Source of the DNA: Akkermansia muciniphila
GTDB lineage: Bacteria > Verrucomicrobiota > Verrucomicrobiia > Limisphaerales > F1-80-MAGS106
Assembly: GCA_945865375.1 (NCBI GenBank)
Contig: CAMBEJ010000008.1
Span: 1-64,000 of the forward strand
Direction: 5' to 3'
DNA length: 64,000 nt
The position numbers were made by a program, and so were the translations under genes. Below the pieces are notes generated by a model that was given only the letters and a program-made list of their open reading frames with translations, ran no database searches and was not told the DNA's origin. Positions 48,889 to 57,453 of this stretch are shown one piece after another (position 1 is the stretch's first letter; every line of letters begins with the position of its first letter).

Positions 48889-49677
48889 TCAAGGCGCGGA
48901 GTTGAACTTCACCGTCGTGCGTTTGGATGATGATTTGGCAGACACTACTATTTCCCCCTCAGAAATGGCAACGATATTATAGGTTTCTCCGCCAAGACTA
49001 AAAGTTTGTTCGACGCGCATGTTTTTGAGGATTCTATTATTCTCCGGTGCATATCTCAAATCAACCATGTAGCCCATGGTTTTGCTGAATGATTTTTCGG
49101 CGCTGATTTTCACCTGCTCTCCGCCCTCAATCTCCAACACCACCTCGGAAGGGGCGTCTTTACTTCCTTTGATCTCCTTCAGGCCAACCCCCAAAGAACG
49201 ATTTCCAAGAGTGAGGGGCAACGTTTTTTTAGGGCGGTTGGCCGGGACCTTATCGGCTTCTCTTGTCATCCCCACGCGGTAACGAAGGGCATCTCCAACT
49301 CCGCTTGTCCCATCGTAGGTGAGCACCGTTTTCAAGGGTGTGATCTTTAAGATTTCCAAAGCGGTCGGTCCCGCTTCCTTTCCAAGCTGCGCCTTCAGCA
49401 GTTCCCCATCGGGCCGCTTGAGCCAACGAACAGGGTTAAACACGTTGTGCGCGCCGGAGAGCGTGAATGAAGGCGGCTTCCGCAGCCTGTCGAGAACCAT
49501 CTGATTGGTGCTCAAGTCATAGGGACTGAATGCTTTGGGCTTCGGATTGGGGATGCTCTTTGAAATCTCATCCCTGATTGTAGAGACTTTCATCGGGAGG
49601 AGCGCAGCCGCCACCGCAAGGCCCAGCAGCACAACGCTGAGAAGCACTTTCTCGTAATGTTTCTTGAGGAAATCCAT
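48889..49677 (-). CDS. Inner-membrane pilus-like protein, Amuc_1099-like by position
   Basis: 262 aa; single N-terminal TM VLLSVVLLGLAVAAALLPM; position between secretin and next pilus gene. Confidence 0.6.
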   Translation of the reverse strand: MDFLKKHYEKVLLSVVLLGLAVAAALLPMKVSTIRDEISKSIPNPKPKAFSPYDLSTNQMVLDRLRKPPSFTLSGAHNVFNPVRWLKRPDGELLKAQLGKEAGPTALEILKITPLKTVLTYDGTSGVGDALRYRVGMTREADKVPANRPKKTLPLTLGNRSLGVGLKEIKGSKDAPSEVVLEIEGGEQVKISAEKSFSKTMGYMVDLRYAPENNRILKNMRVEQTFSLGGETYNIVAISEGEIVVSAKSSSKRTTVKFNSAP

Positions 49678-49682
49678 GACAG

Positions 49683-50786
49683 CTACTGAGTCGCCGGGGC
49701 CGCCTCAGCGTCCTGGCCGGGACTGGGCTTAGGCGCCTTTTTTTCAACTTTATCCACGCTCGGGAGATTCAGCCGTATCGAATGGATCATGAGCGTGACC
49801 TTGAGGGACTTTTCATCCACCACGGTTTGTGTCCCGGTTTTGGGTGCCGGCGTCGAATTGGACGTGGGCTGCCCCTCGGTCGGCGCAGCGGCAGCCCCTC
49901 CAGAATTCAGTCCATAACGGCTCATCATCGCTTGATTCATGCCTCGGCCCATTCCATAACGCGCCGCTATGGCCGGATCCATTCCCCCCATTCGGGCTCC
50001 TGCCATGGGCATCGAATAAGCAGGAGTCTCGGCGCTCCCGTCGGCCGTTGTTGAAGCTGAGCTGAGGGACACGTTAATATTGGTGATCACCATCGTCTCG
50101 GGCGCAGTGGCGAGCAGAGACAGCGCTGCGGCCAATTCCACGCTAAAGCACTGAAACGTGACCTCGTAGGGGGCGATCACAGCGCCCGTCAAAGCGTTCG
50201 TCGAGATCTTTTTCGTGAGATAATCCAAAGAACCAGCAGGGTCATCGCTGGAGACGCTCGCCCTGCGCAACCCTACTAAAGAGTGTATTTTCGCTTTATA
50301 TAAGCAGCCTAGGATGGCTTTGATATCCGTCACTTGGTCTGTAAGCGGGTCGATGCTACCGCTGGCAAAATTAACAAGCGGCCGCTGCGCGGCGAATGAG
50401 AAATGATAAGGCTTCGGGGGGAGGCTCACACCCAACCGTTCCGCGTCGATAGTAAAATTGTGGATGCTGGTCTCCAAGAAAGCTTTGAAGCTGGCCCCTT
50501 CCAAGGAATTGGTGTCCTTGGAAACAGGCGGAAAGTAATTTTTTACCGTTTGGAGCGAGGCTAGAAGCCTTTTTTGTTCGACCTGGGCCGCTTTAATATT
50601 TTCTTCGCTCGGAAAAACCTCGCGTTTGAGCAAGCGCTCCAATTCGGCAGTACCCGCGCTGAGTTGGTCAGTCACCGCAGTTTTCTGTTGGATCTTGTCG
50701 TAAAGAAAGTAGCCGGCAAACCCCAGCAAACCGAGAGCACCAAGCCCGCCAACCACCAGCAGGAGATTTTGTTTAAGCCATTTCAT
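49683..50786 (-). CDS. Amuc_1100-like pilus protein (PilO-like position)
   Basis: 367 aa; N-terminal TM, coiled coil, domain, MM-RYG low-complexity segment; lies between PilM-like and Amuc_1099-like genes. Confidence 0.65.
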   Translation of the reverse strand: MKWLKQNLLLVVGGLGALGLLGFAGYFLYDKIQQKTAVTDQLSAGTAELERLLKREVFPSEENIKAAQVEQKRLLASLQTVKNYFPPVSKDTNSLEGASFKAFLETSIHNFTIDAERLGVSLPPKPYHFSFAAQRPLVNFASGSIDPLTDQVTDIKAILGCLYKAKIHSLVGLRRASVSSDDPAGSLDYLTKKISTNALTGAVIAPYEVTFQCFSVELAAALSLLATAPETMVITNINVSLSSASTTADGSAETPAYSMPMAGARMGGMDPAIAARYGMGRGMNQAMMSRYGLNSGGAAAAPTEGQPTSNSTPAPKTGTQTVVDEKSLKVTLMIHSIRLNLPSVDKVEKKAPKPSPGQDAEAAPATQ

Positions 50787-50787
50787 T

Positions 50788-52674
50788 TTACAACTTGATC
50801 ACCCGTTTGAGTTTGAGGGTGACCTGGAAAGTGAAAGTGTCCGCAGCGGCATCGACCGCTTCGAGCTGGCCGGAGAGCTTGGTCTCCTTTTCGTCGAACA
50901 GCGGACTTTGTTTGAGCTCTTTTTCCAGAGCAAATGCGAGCTCGGTGTTCGCAGCCGGGTTCCGGGAAGTCAGATTGATGCCGCGGCAGGTCAACTTCAT
51001 CGTCCCTTCGTCAATTTTTTTCACTTTCGGAGCCGCAGGCTCAGCACCGGGCATAGCACCAGGAGGGGATTCCGCGCCAGGTGCCGCCTCCCCTTCCGCT
51101 CCAGGGGCAGGGCCTCTTGGCATGAGGCCATAGCGCCTCATCATGGCCATGTCCATCCTGAAGACACCAGGAGTGGCTCCATCTTCCGCAGCCGCTGCCG
51201 CAGGCTCCTCTGCCTCAGTCCCAAATCGCTCGAGCCAAACCCCCGCATCCCTCCCCCATTTTTGTTTAGCACCTGCCTCAGTCACCAAGAGAATGGCGCG
51301 CAGCTCCGTCAGTGTCTCCTGCCAGTAGAAGCGGTCCTGAAGCCACGTAGCAAGCTGCTCCATCTCCTTTTTCGCCTTGCCCACGCTTTGCTCCTCCGCC
51401 TGCAACCGCTGTTCCGTCGCCTGGAGCGGCTGGACCTTCGTATTGATGCCGTCCAAAGCGCTTTGGGTGACGGCAGCGACATCGCCGTAGAACCATCCGT
51501 AGGCAAAAACCACGGCGATGAGGCTGAAAACACTCGCAATAAAATAGGGCTTTTTCTGGCTAAGCTGCTGCTTTTTGAGAAGGTTTTTAGGAATGAGGTT
51601 CATCTCCACCGGACATTGGGCGACGCTGCGAAGGCCCAAGCCGACGACCTCACCGAAGGAATGAGCCACCACCGCCAGCTCCTCCAAGTTGACAGAAGGA
51701 TCGATCTCAACGTTTCTGAAAGGGTTAAAATACTCGATCGGAATATTAAATTTCTCCGTGAAAAACTGCGTGGTGTAAGCCATGATGGAGGCTCCTCCAG
51801 CAAGGTAAATCCTTTGAGGGGCGGAACCGCCTTGCTGACCGCGATAGAACTGGACCGTCTGGTTCACCTGGATATGAAGGCGGGTGAGAACCTGGCGCGC
51901 AATTTTTGAGACCGTGGCTTGCCTGGGATTCTCGGGCTCTTCGTAAGCTCCACCCAAGCTGACGAAGCCTTCGGCAATTTTGAATTTCTCAGCTTCCGCA
52001 AAAGGCAGTTTGGCCTCAGTCGCAAAATCCTGGGTGATGGAATTGGCACCGATGTTGATACCCCGGGCGTAAAACTTGCCCTTCTCGAAGAAATAAACGT
52101 TGCTCGTCTTAGCGCCGATATCCAACATCATCGAGCAACCGTCCACGTCGCTATAGTTATAGCGAAACGCGTTGCAGATAGACGCGGGTGACACGTCCAC
52201 CAATCCAATTCGCGAACCGGAACTCTGCGCCACGCGGAACATGCCTTCGACCACGTCTGCTTTGACCGCGACGAGCAAGACTTCCAGCTCTCCCGAAGCA
52301 TTGCTTCCTAGGATTTGATAATCCCAAACCACCTCTTCCAAAGGGAAAGGCACATTTTGCTGCGCCTCGTATTGGATGATTTGAGTGACCTTCGACGAAT
52401 CGACAGGGGGCAGCTTGACAAACTTCGAAAAAACATGAAATCCAGGGGCGCAGACATTCATCTGTTTGGCGGAAAAGCCCCTTTCAGCAACCAGTTCCTG
52501 CAGAGCCTTGATGAGGACCCTCTCCCGAGACGCATCCTGGGATCCCTGCAGCCCCAGGGACTTGACCCCAAACTTTTGCAGCACCAGCACGCCAGCGCTG
52601 GTTTGCGCAAACTCGGCCACCTTCAGGGTACCGGCCCCCAGATCGAGGCTTAAAAATGTCTTCGCCTTAAGCAT
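50788..52674 (-). CDS. pilM: PilM-like ATPase fused to PilN-like membrane domain (Amuc_1101-like)
   Basis: 628 aa; FLSLDLGAGTLKVAEF, DIGAKTSNVYFFEKGKFYARGINIGANSITQD, IYLAGGASIM, then MNLIPKNLLKKQQ...TM...coiled coil. Confidence 0.85.
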   Translation of the reverse strand: MLKAKTFLSLDLGAGTLKVAEFAQTSAGVLVLQKFGVKSLGLQGSQDASRERVLIKALQELVAERGFSAKQMNVCAPGFHVFSKFVKLPPVDSSKVTQIIQYEAQQNVPFPLEEVVWDYQILGSNASGELEVLLVAVKADVVEGMFRVAQSSGSRIGLVDVSPASICNAFRYNYSDVDGCSMMLDIGAKTSNVYFFEKGKFYARGINIGANSITQDFATEAKLPFAEAEKFKIAEGFVSLGGAYEEPENPRQATVSKIARQVLTRLHIQVNQTVQFYRGQQGGSAPQRIYLAGGASIMAYTTQFFTEKFNIPIEYFNPFRNVEIDPSVNLEELAVVAHSFGEVVGLGLRSVAQCPVEMNLIPKNLLKKQQLSQKKPYFIASVFSLIAVVFAYGWFYGDVAAVTQSALDGINTKVQPLQATEQRLQAEEQSVGKAKKEMEQLATWLQDRFYWQETLTELRAILLVTEAGAKQKWGRDAGVWLERFGTEAEEPAAAAAEDGATPGVFRMDMAMMRRYGLMPRGPAPGAEGEAAPGAESPPGAMPGAEPAAPKVKKIDEGTMKLTCRGINLTSRNPAANTELAFALEKELKQSPLFDEKETKLSGQLEAVDAAADTFTFQVTLKLKRVIKL

Positions 52675-52966
52675 TTAACAATGTTCCCGAAGAAAGCTCA
52701 ACCTCTCCTTCAGCACGCGCCGGAGCAAGAAACAAGCAAATCTAGAAAGTCGCTGTGGTGGTTACTGAAAAACGTGTGCATGGTCAAACAGAAAAAAAAC
52801 TTTAACCGCTTTTTCGGTCAATTCGAGACGGCTTGTGCGAGGATTCTGCCTTGGCGTGATCGGACCCAACACGGCTCCTGAAGTTCTGGATGGTTGAAAA
52901 CAAGACTGGGGACAGCCTGACTGAAAGAGGTGTAAAGCAAGTAACTCATGTCAACAAGGGACTCAG

Positions 52967-54361
52967 TTATCTGGCTCCGGTGCCCCTCAACACCACGGGC
53001 ACAGTTTTTAGGAGAATTTTGATATCCAGCCAAAAGGACCAATTGTCGATGTATTCAAGATCGAGTTTCACCCATTCCTGAAAGTTTCTAACCTCGTTAC
53101 GGCCACTGATCTGCCAGAGGCAGGTCAAACCGGGTTTGACGCTCAAACGACGCCGGTGCGCGAGATCGTCGAAACGCTGAACCTCATCCACCGGTAGAGG
53201 CCGGGGACCCACCAGGCTCATTTCCCCGTGCAGCACGTTGAGCAGTTGCGGGAACTCGTCGAGGCTGTACTGGCGCAAAAACCGGCCGATGCGAGTGATC
53301 CGAGGGTCGTTGGTGACTTTAAAAACGGGCCCGTCCATCTCGTTGAGCGCCATCAACTCGGCCTTCAACTGCTCCGCATTGGTCACCATGGTCCGGAACT
53401 TCAGCATCGTGAAGGGTTTTCCATTGAGCCCGCTGCGTTGCTGCTTAAAAAAAACAGGGCCAGAGGAGCCGAACTTGACGGCGACCGCCACCAACAGCAG
53501 CAAGGGAAGAACGAGCATCAACAGGAAGAGGGACCCCACCAGATCGATTGCGTGCTTGGCGACCCCTTGCCAGGATGCCTCCGGTGCGGAGCGAAAAACA
53601 AGCATGGGCCGGCCATTGAAGTCGTCCAAACTGGTTCGTGAAAACTGGGTCTTGAAGAAGTCCGCCATCAGCCAGACCTCCACCCCCTCAAGCTCGCATG
53701 CCTGGATCGCCTTCTCGATCTGCCCGAAGTAAGTGTTCTTGGCGCCGATCACCACACCATTGGCGGAGTGCAGGTGCAAAAGCTCCACCAACCGGTCTAT
53801 CGAAGAGTGATTCAGATCCACCTCCGTGAGAATCTCAGCGCTCTTTGAAAATTTCGTATTAATTTCACTGCGGAAACCGCGTATATCCTCTTCAGTCCCC
53901 GCGAGAATCAACCGCTTCCTGAACGTGGCTAGCCCTTTTGTCGTTCGGAACCAATAAAGGATAAAGAATTCTTTAGCATAAACCGAGCCAAAACTGATGA
54001 ACGGGAAAAATATAATAACCGATCGTGCATGAGCTTGTTCACGAAACAGGAACAACATCACGACGAGGCTCAGCGTGACCAGCATGCACCCGCGGAACAG
54101 AGGCATCAACGCCTGCCGGGCTTCAGCCCTGAACGGCCTGGAATAGAAGCCCTGGCTTTCGAGAACGGGTGGGCTGAGAAAAAACACAACGCCGAACAGC
54201 CAGAGGTATTGGTCGAAAGGGGGGATGGTGCGGGATCCGCCGAGGACTTCGAGACCCGACCAGGAACGCAATTGGTGCGCCGCCCAGAGACTCAACGCGA
54301 AGAGTCCTGCGTCGATCACTTTGTGGACCTGTGTCCGGATATGTTCCTGTCGGCGAAGCAT
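52967..54361 (-). CDS. Polyprenyl-phosphate sugar transferase (exopolysaccharide initiating)
   Basis: 464 aa; FFKQQRSGLNGKPFTMLKFRTMV, DEFPQLLNVLHGEMSLVGPRPLPVDEV, VKPGLTCLWQISGRNEV. Confidence 0.92.
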   Translation of the reverse strand: MLRRQEHIRTQVHKVIDAGLFALSLWAAHQLRSWSGLEVLGGSRTIPPFDQYLWLFGVVFFLSPPVLESQGFYSRPFRAEARQALMPLFRGCMLVTLSLVVMLFLFREQAHARSVIIFFPFISFGSVYAKEFFILYWFRTTKGLATFRKRLILAGTEEDIRGFRSEINTKFSKSAEILTEVDLNHSSIDRLVELLHLHSANGVVIGAKNTYFGQIEKAIQACELEGVEVWLMADFFKTQFSRTSLDDFNGRPMLVFRSAPEASWQGVAKHAIDLVGSLFLLMLVLPLLLLVAVAVKFGSSGPVFFKQQRSGLNGKPFTMLKFRTMVTNAEQLKAELMALNEMDGPVFKVTNDPRITRIGRFLRQYSLDEFPQLLNVLHGEMSLVGPRPLPVDEVQRFDDLAHRRRLSVKPGLTCLWQISGRNEVRNFQEWVKLDLEYIDNWSFWLDIKILLKTVPVVLRGTGAR

Positions 54362-54422
54362 TGGTTGATGGCCTACAGGAAATGAGACACGGCGGGAAGC
54401 TCCAACTTTCTTTGAGCCCCAT

Positions 54423-55121
54423 TCAGAACGTCTGGAATTGAGGAGCGGCGGCGACCAGAAATTGCTTCACTCGATCGAAGGTGATCTCTTCCTGTCCTGG
54501 AAAACAGGGGCTGAAACACGTGACGTAAGCCCACCGCTGTAGCTCTCTATTCTGGAGCAATCCCTTCGCCATCCACCACATTCGTTGGCCGTGCAGTGGA
54601 GTTTGCATCCCCTTGGCAACAAACCAGTAAACAAAAATACCACGCACGGTGATCTGTTTGCCGGCAGGATCGGTCACCTGCTTGGTCGTGGTGAGCTTCA
54701 TGACCGGCATTTCTTCGCCGGAGGGAAGTTTGACGGGCACCTTCACAGTTTCCGTTTGGTCAATGTGCCAACCCTGGCCTGTCAGACAGAACTGCGGTTG
54801 ATGGATGCTGGTGCGGTCTGTGCCCATTAAAACAACGGCGAGATCGATATAGTTGTTGGTGTTGGAGTACCGACTCCGGGCGATGGAGGTGTCTTTGGGC
54901 AGGACGCCGAGCTCTTCGGGGAACGGTTTCTGAGGTTCCGTGCGGTAGTTCAAAACGTTCGATGGAAGTTGTATGTCCATACGAGCCGATCCAGAATTCT
55001 GGGTCGCTTTCACACCCGGAGCACCCAGCTTTTGGCTGGTCTTCAGGTACATGAGGAAGGCAGAAGCCACCGATATCAAAACGAAGTTCGCGACGACTAG
55101 TTTGAGCGGCATTGAGTTCAT
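54423..55121 (-). CDS. Exosortase-associated EpsI-like protein
   Basis: IHQPQFCLTGQGWHIDQTETVKV...GIFVYWFVAKG; directly downstream of exosortase. Confidence 0.75.
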   Translation of the reverse strand: MNSMPLKLVVANFVLISVASAFLMYLKTSQKLGAPGVKATQNSGSARMDIQLPSNVLNYRTEPQKPFPEELGVLPKDTSIARSRYSNTNNYIDLAVVLMGTDRTSIHQPQFCLTGQGWHIDQTETVKVPVKLPSGEEMPVMKLTTTKQVTDPAGKQITVRGIFVYWFVAKGMQTPLHGQRMWWMAKGLLQNRELQRWAYVTCFSPCFPGQEEITFDRVKQFLVAAAPQFQTF

Positions 55122-55158
55122 AACCAGGACTCGGCGATGGGGTTGGTGGATGTGGCAA

Positions 55159-56166
55159 TCACGCGGCCCCCTGATCTCGTTCCTCAGGCCCTCGGGGCTT
55201 CCTCCTGGCGGAACGAGTCGGGTTCGGAGCAGGGTCGCGAAGAAGCCGGCTGGCAAGGAGCATGAGCGCGATGGCCACGGCGAAGGTCAGAAAACCGAGT
55301 TTTTGCTCGACGATCTGACCGGCATTCTGGCCGAAGGCCTCAGCCGCGACAATCACCCCTACAATGCGGAGAACATTGCCGGTGACGGCGAATGGGATCG
55401 CCAACCCGACGATGAGCCACCGTTTCCAGACGATCTGGAAAGTCAGCGTGCCATAAATCGTGGACAGGACCAACAGGGAGATCAGGCTGCGGATGCCGCT
55501 GCAAGCGGGAGCCACATCATAGCGAAAGGTGTGATGGGAGTCGAAGATCAGCGACCCTTCCCTGATCACATCAATCCCCAAAACCAAGTGACTGAAGCCC
55601 ACAGCGAGTTTGGAAACAACAATCCTCAACGGAATCGTGACCGTGTCAGCCAAGGAACCAAGAGGCACACTGAAAGCGAAGAGTACAAAGGGAAACAGGA
55701 TGTGCTTCATCAACTCCCGGCCCCAAACCTGCCCAACCAACCCATAAAGCCCTAAAAAGAAAGCGACAATCGAAAGCCTCGGCTGTTGGATGATGTAACC
55801 GATCCCATGCAGGGTGACGGCCAACCCCACCAGGACCATGGCAGGAGGCCAGTGAAAGCAAGGGACCTCTTTGAGTTTGTCTTTTTTCAGCCAGAGCAAC
55901 ACCAGGACAACAAACGGGATCAAGTTGCCGTGACCATCTTCGGAATTTGGGACGTTGTAGGCCCCCCACATCCAGCCGAACAACGAGGGAGTGTCCATGT
56001 AGCCGAAAGTCGAGTTCCCCAGGAACTGAAACAAAGCGACCCACGGGAGCAGCAGGAGCAGGAAGGAGCCCTTGTTCGGGATCTGCTGTAAAGTTTGAAA
56101 AATCTCGTCAACCAAGCCTGCGGTTTTGGGCCGGGGTGTCTCGGGTTCGGGGCTTGATGGATTCAT
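55159..56166 (-). CDS. Exosortase/archaeosortase family protein
   Basis: 335 aa polytopic; PACSGIRSLISLLVLSTIYG (Cys), AVTGNVLRIVGVIVAAEAFG (Arg). Confidence 0.88.
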   Translation of the reverse strand: MNPSSPEPETPRPKTAGLVDEIFQTLQQIPNKGSFLLLLLPWVALFQFLGNSTFGYMDTPSLFGWMWGAYNVPNSEDGHGNLIPFVVLVLLWLKKDKLKEVPCFHWPPAMVLVGLAVTLHGIGYIIQQPRLSIVAFFLGLYGLVGQVWGRELMKHILFPFVLFAFSVPLGSLADTVTIPLRIVVSKLAVGFSHLVLGIDVIREGSLIFDSHHTFRYDVAPACSGIRSLISLLVLSTIYGTLTFQIVWKRWLIVGLAIPFAVTGNVLRIVGVIVAAEAFGQNAGQIVEQKLGFLTFAVAIALMLLASRLLRDPAPNPTRSARRKPRGPEERDQGAA

Positions 56167-56195
56167 ATCACGTCATGCGGATCGCGTCCTCCACC

Positions 56196-57431
56196 CTATC
56201 CCGTGGCTGCCACGGTGTCCACTCGAACGATAGCATCAGGAGATGATTCAGGGCCGAGCGCCCGCCGGTAGGCTGCCGTCAGGTTCATGACAGATCGCTC
56301 CCATGAGAGTTGGCCGGAAAGTCGTTGCCAACCGAGTTCGCCCATCTTCCGCCTCTTCGCAGGGTCATCAATCATGGTCAGAATGGCATCACCGAGGGCT
56401 CGAGGGCTATTTTCGGCCACGTAATAGGCGGCATCCCCTGCTGAAGCTCTGCCTTCCTTGAGGTCGTACAAGACCTGGGCTTTCTCGAACGCCATATATT
56501 CCAACACCTTATTCATCGTGCAATGATGGTTGTAAGGGTTGATGGGGTCGCAGGACACCCCAAGGTCCATGGTTTTGAGGGCGTTGAACAAAAACTCGTT
56601 CGAAACTCTGCCGGGCATCTCCACCATATCCTCCAGATGCCACGCTTGGCGCAACCCGAGCAGTTTTTCATACTCTGGCCCGGTTCCCATTAGCAGGAAC
56701 TGGATATCGAGGCGTCCGCGTGCCGTCTTAATATGGTGGACAGCTTCCAACAATAAATCGACACCGTCCGCATTCCCCATAACGCCCACGTAACCCACGA
56801 GGTATCGTCGCCCTCGGCGAAGTGTGGGATCGTGAGCGAAGCTTGCGGGAGCGACTTTGGGAGCGGTCCGGACCTCGAACACGTCCTGCTCCTGGATGGA
56901 GCCGCGGGAAATGGCTACTTCGCGGACGGATTGGTTAGTCGCCAACACCACATCCGCGCACGCGTAAGTCAGGCGCTCTGCAATTCTGATGGCCCAATAT
57001 AAAACCCCGCGTTTGTTAAATTTCGCCTCGAACATTTCAGGCCAGAGGTCATGGACGTCATAGACAACCTTGACGCCCATTGCCTTGAAGGGCCAGGCGA
57101 CTAAGAACAGGATGTCGGGTGGATTGCAGAGATGCAATACCCTGAAACGATGCCGAAACCAGACTCTCCAGGCCAGGCACCACTCCCCGATCAAGGCCGA
57201 GGTGTATTCCGCCAGAAAACCCCAAAGTCCGCAGGCTTCGTCGCTAATCCAATGCCGGTATATCTGGATCCCCTCAAGAATCTCTGATTCGGCGGTATAC
57301 CCTCGCATCTTGGGACAGACCACAACCACTTCGTAACCTGCGTCCCGAAGAGCAAGGCTCTGCTGCCAGACCCGGCGATCCAAAGGAACGGGCAGGTTTT
57401 CTACTATGATAAGGACGCAAGGCTTTTTCAC
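56196..57431 (-). CDS. Glycosyltransferase family 4
   Basis: LIIVENLPVPLDRRVWQQSLALRDAGYEVVVVCPK, VGYVGVMGNADGVDLLLEAVHHI, YMAFEKAQVLYDLKEGR. Confidence 0.9.
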   Translation of the reverse strand: MKKPCVLIIVENLPVPLDRRVWQQSLALRDAGYEVVVVCPKMRGYTAESEILEGIQIYRHWISDEACGLWGFLAEYTSALIGEWCLAWRVWFRHRFRVLHLCNPPDILFLVAWPFKAMGVKVVYDVHDLWPEMFEAKFNKRGVLYWAIRIAERLTYACADVVLATNQSVREVAISRGSIQEQDVFEVRTAPKVAPASFAHDPTLRRGRRYLVGYVGVMGNADGVDLLLEAVHHIKTARGRLDIQFLLMGTGPEYEKLLGLRQAWHLEDMVEMPGRVSNEFLFNALKTMDLGVSCDPINPYNHHCTMNKVLEYMAFEKAQVLYDLKEGRASAGDAAYYVAENSPRALGDAILTMIDDPAKRRKMGELGWQRLSGQLSWERSVMNLTAAYRRALGPESSPDAIVRVDTVAATG

Positions 57432-57453
57432 GCAGTCGATTGGATACGGTGAA

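Noticed and set aside
52681-52966. Possible Amuc_1102-like gene upstream of pilM
   Set aside because: No open frame with membrane or domain features; region appears noncoding
54973-55755. 260 aa plus-strand ORF
   Set aside because: Antisense to EpsI and exosortase genes; low-complexity charged composition
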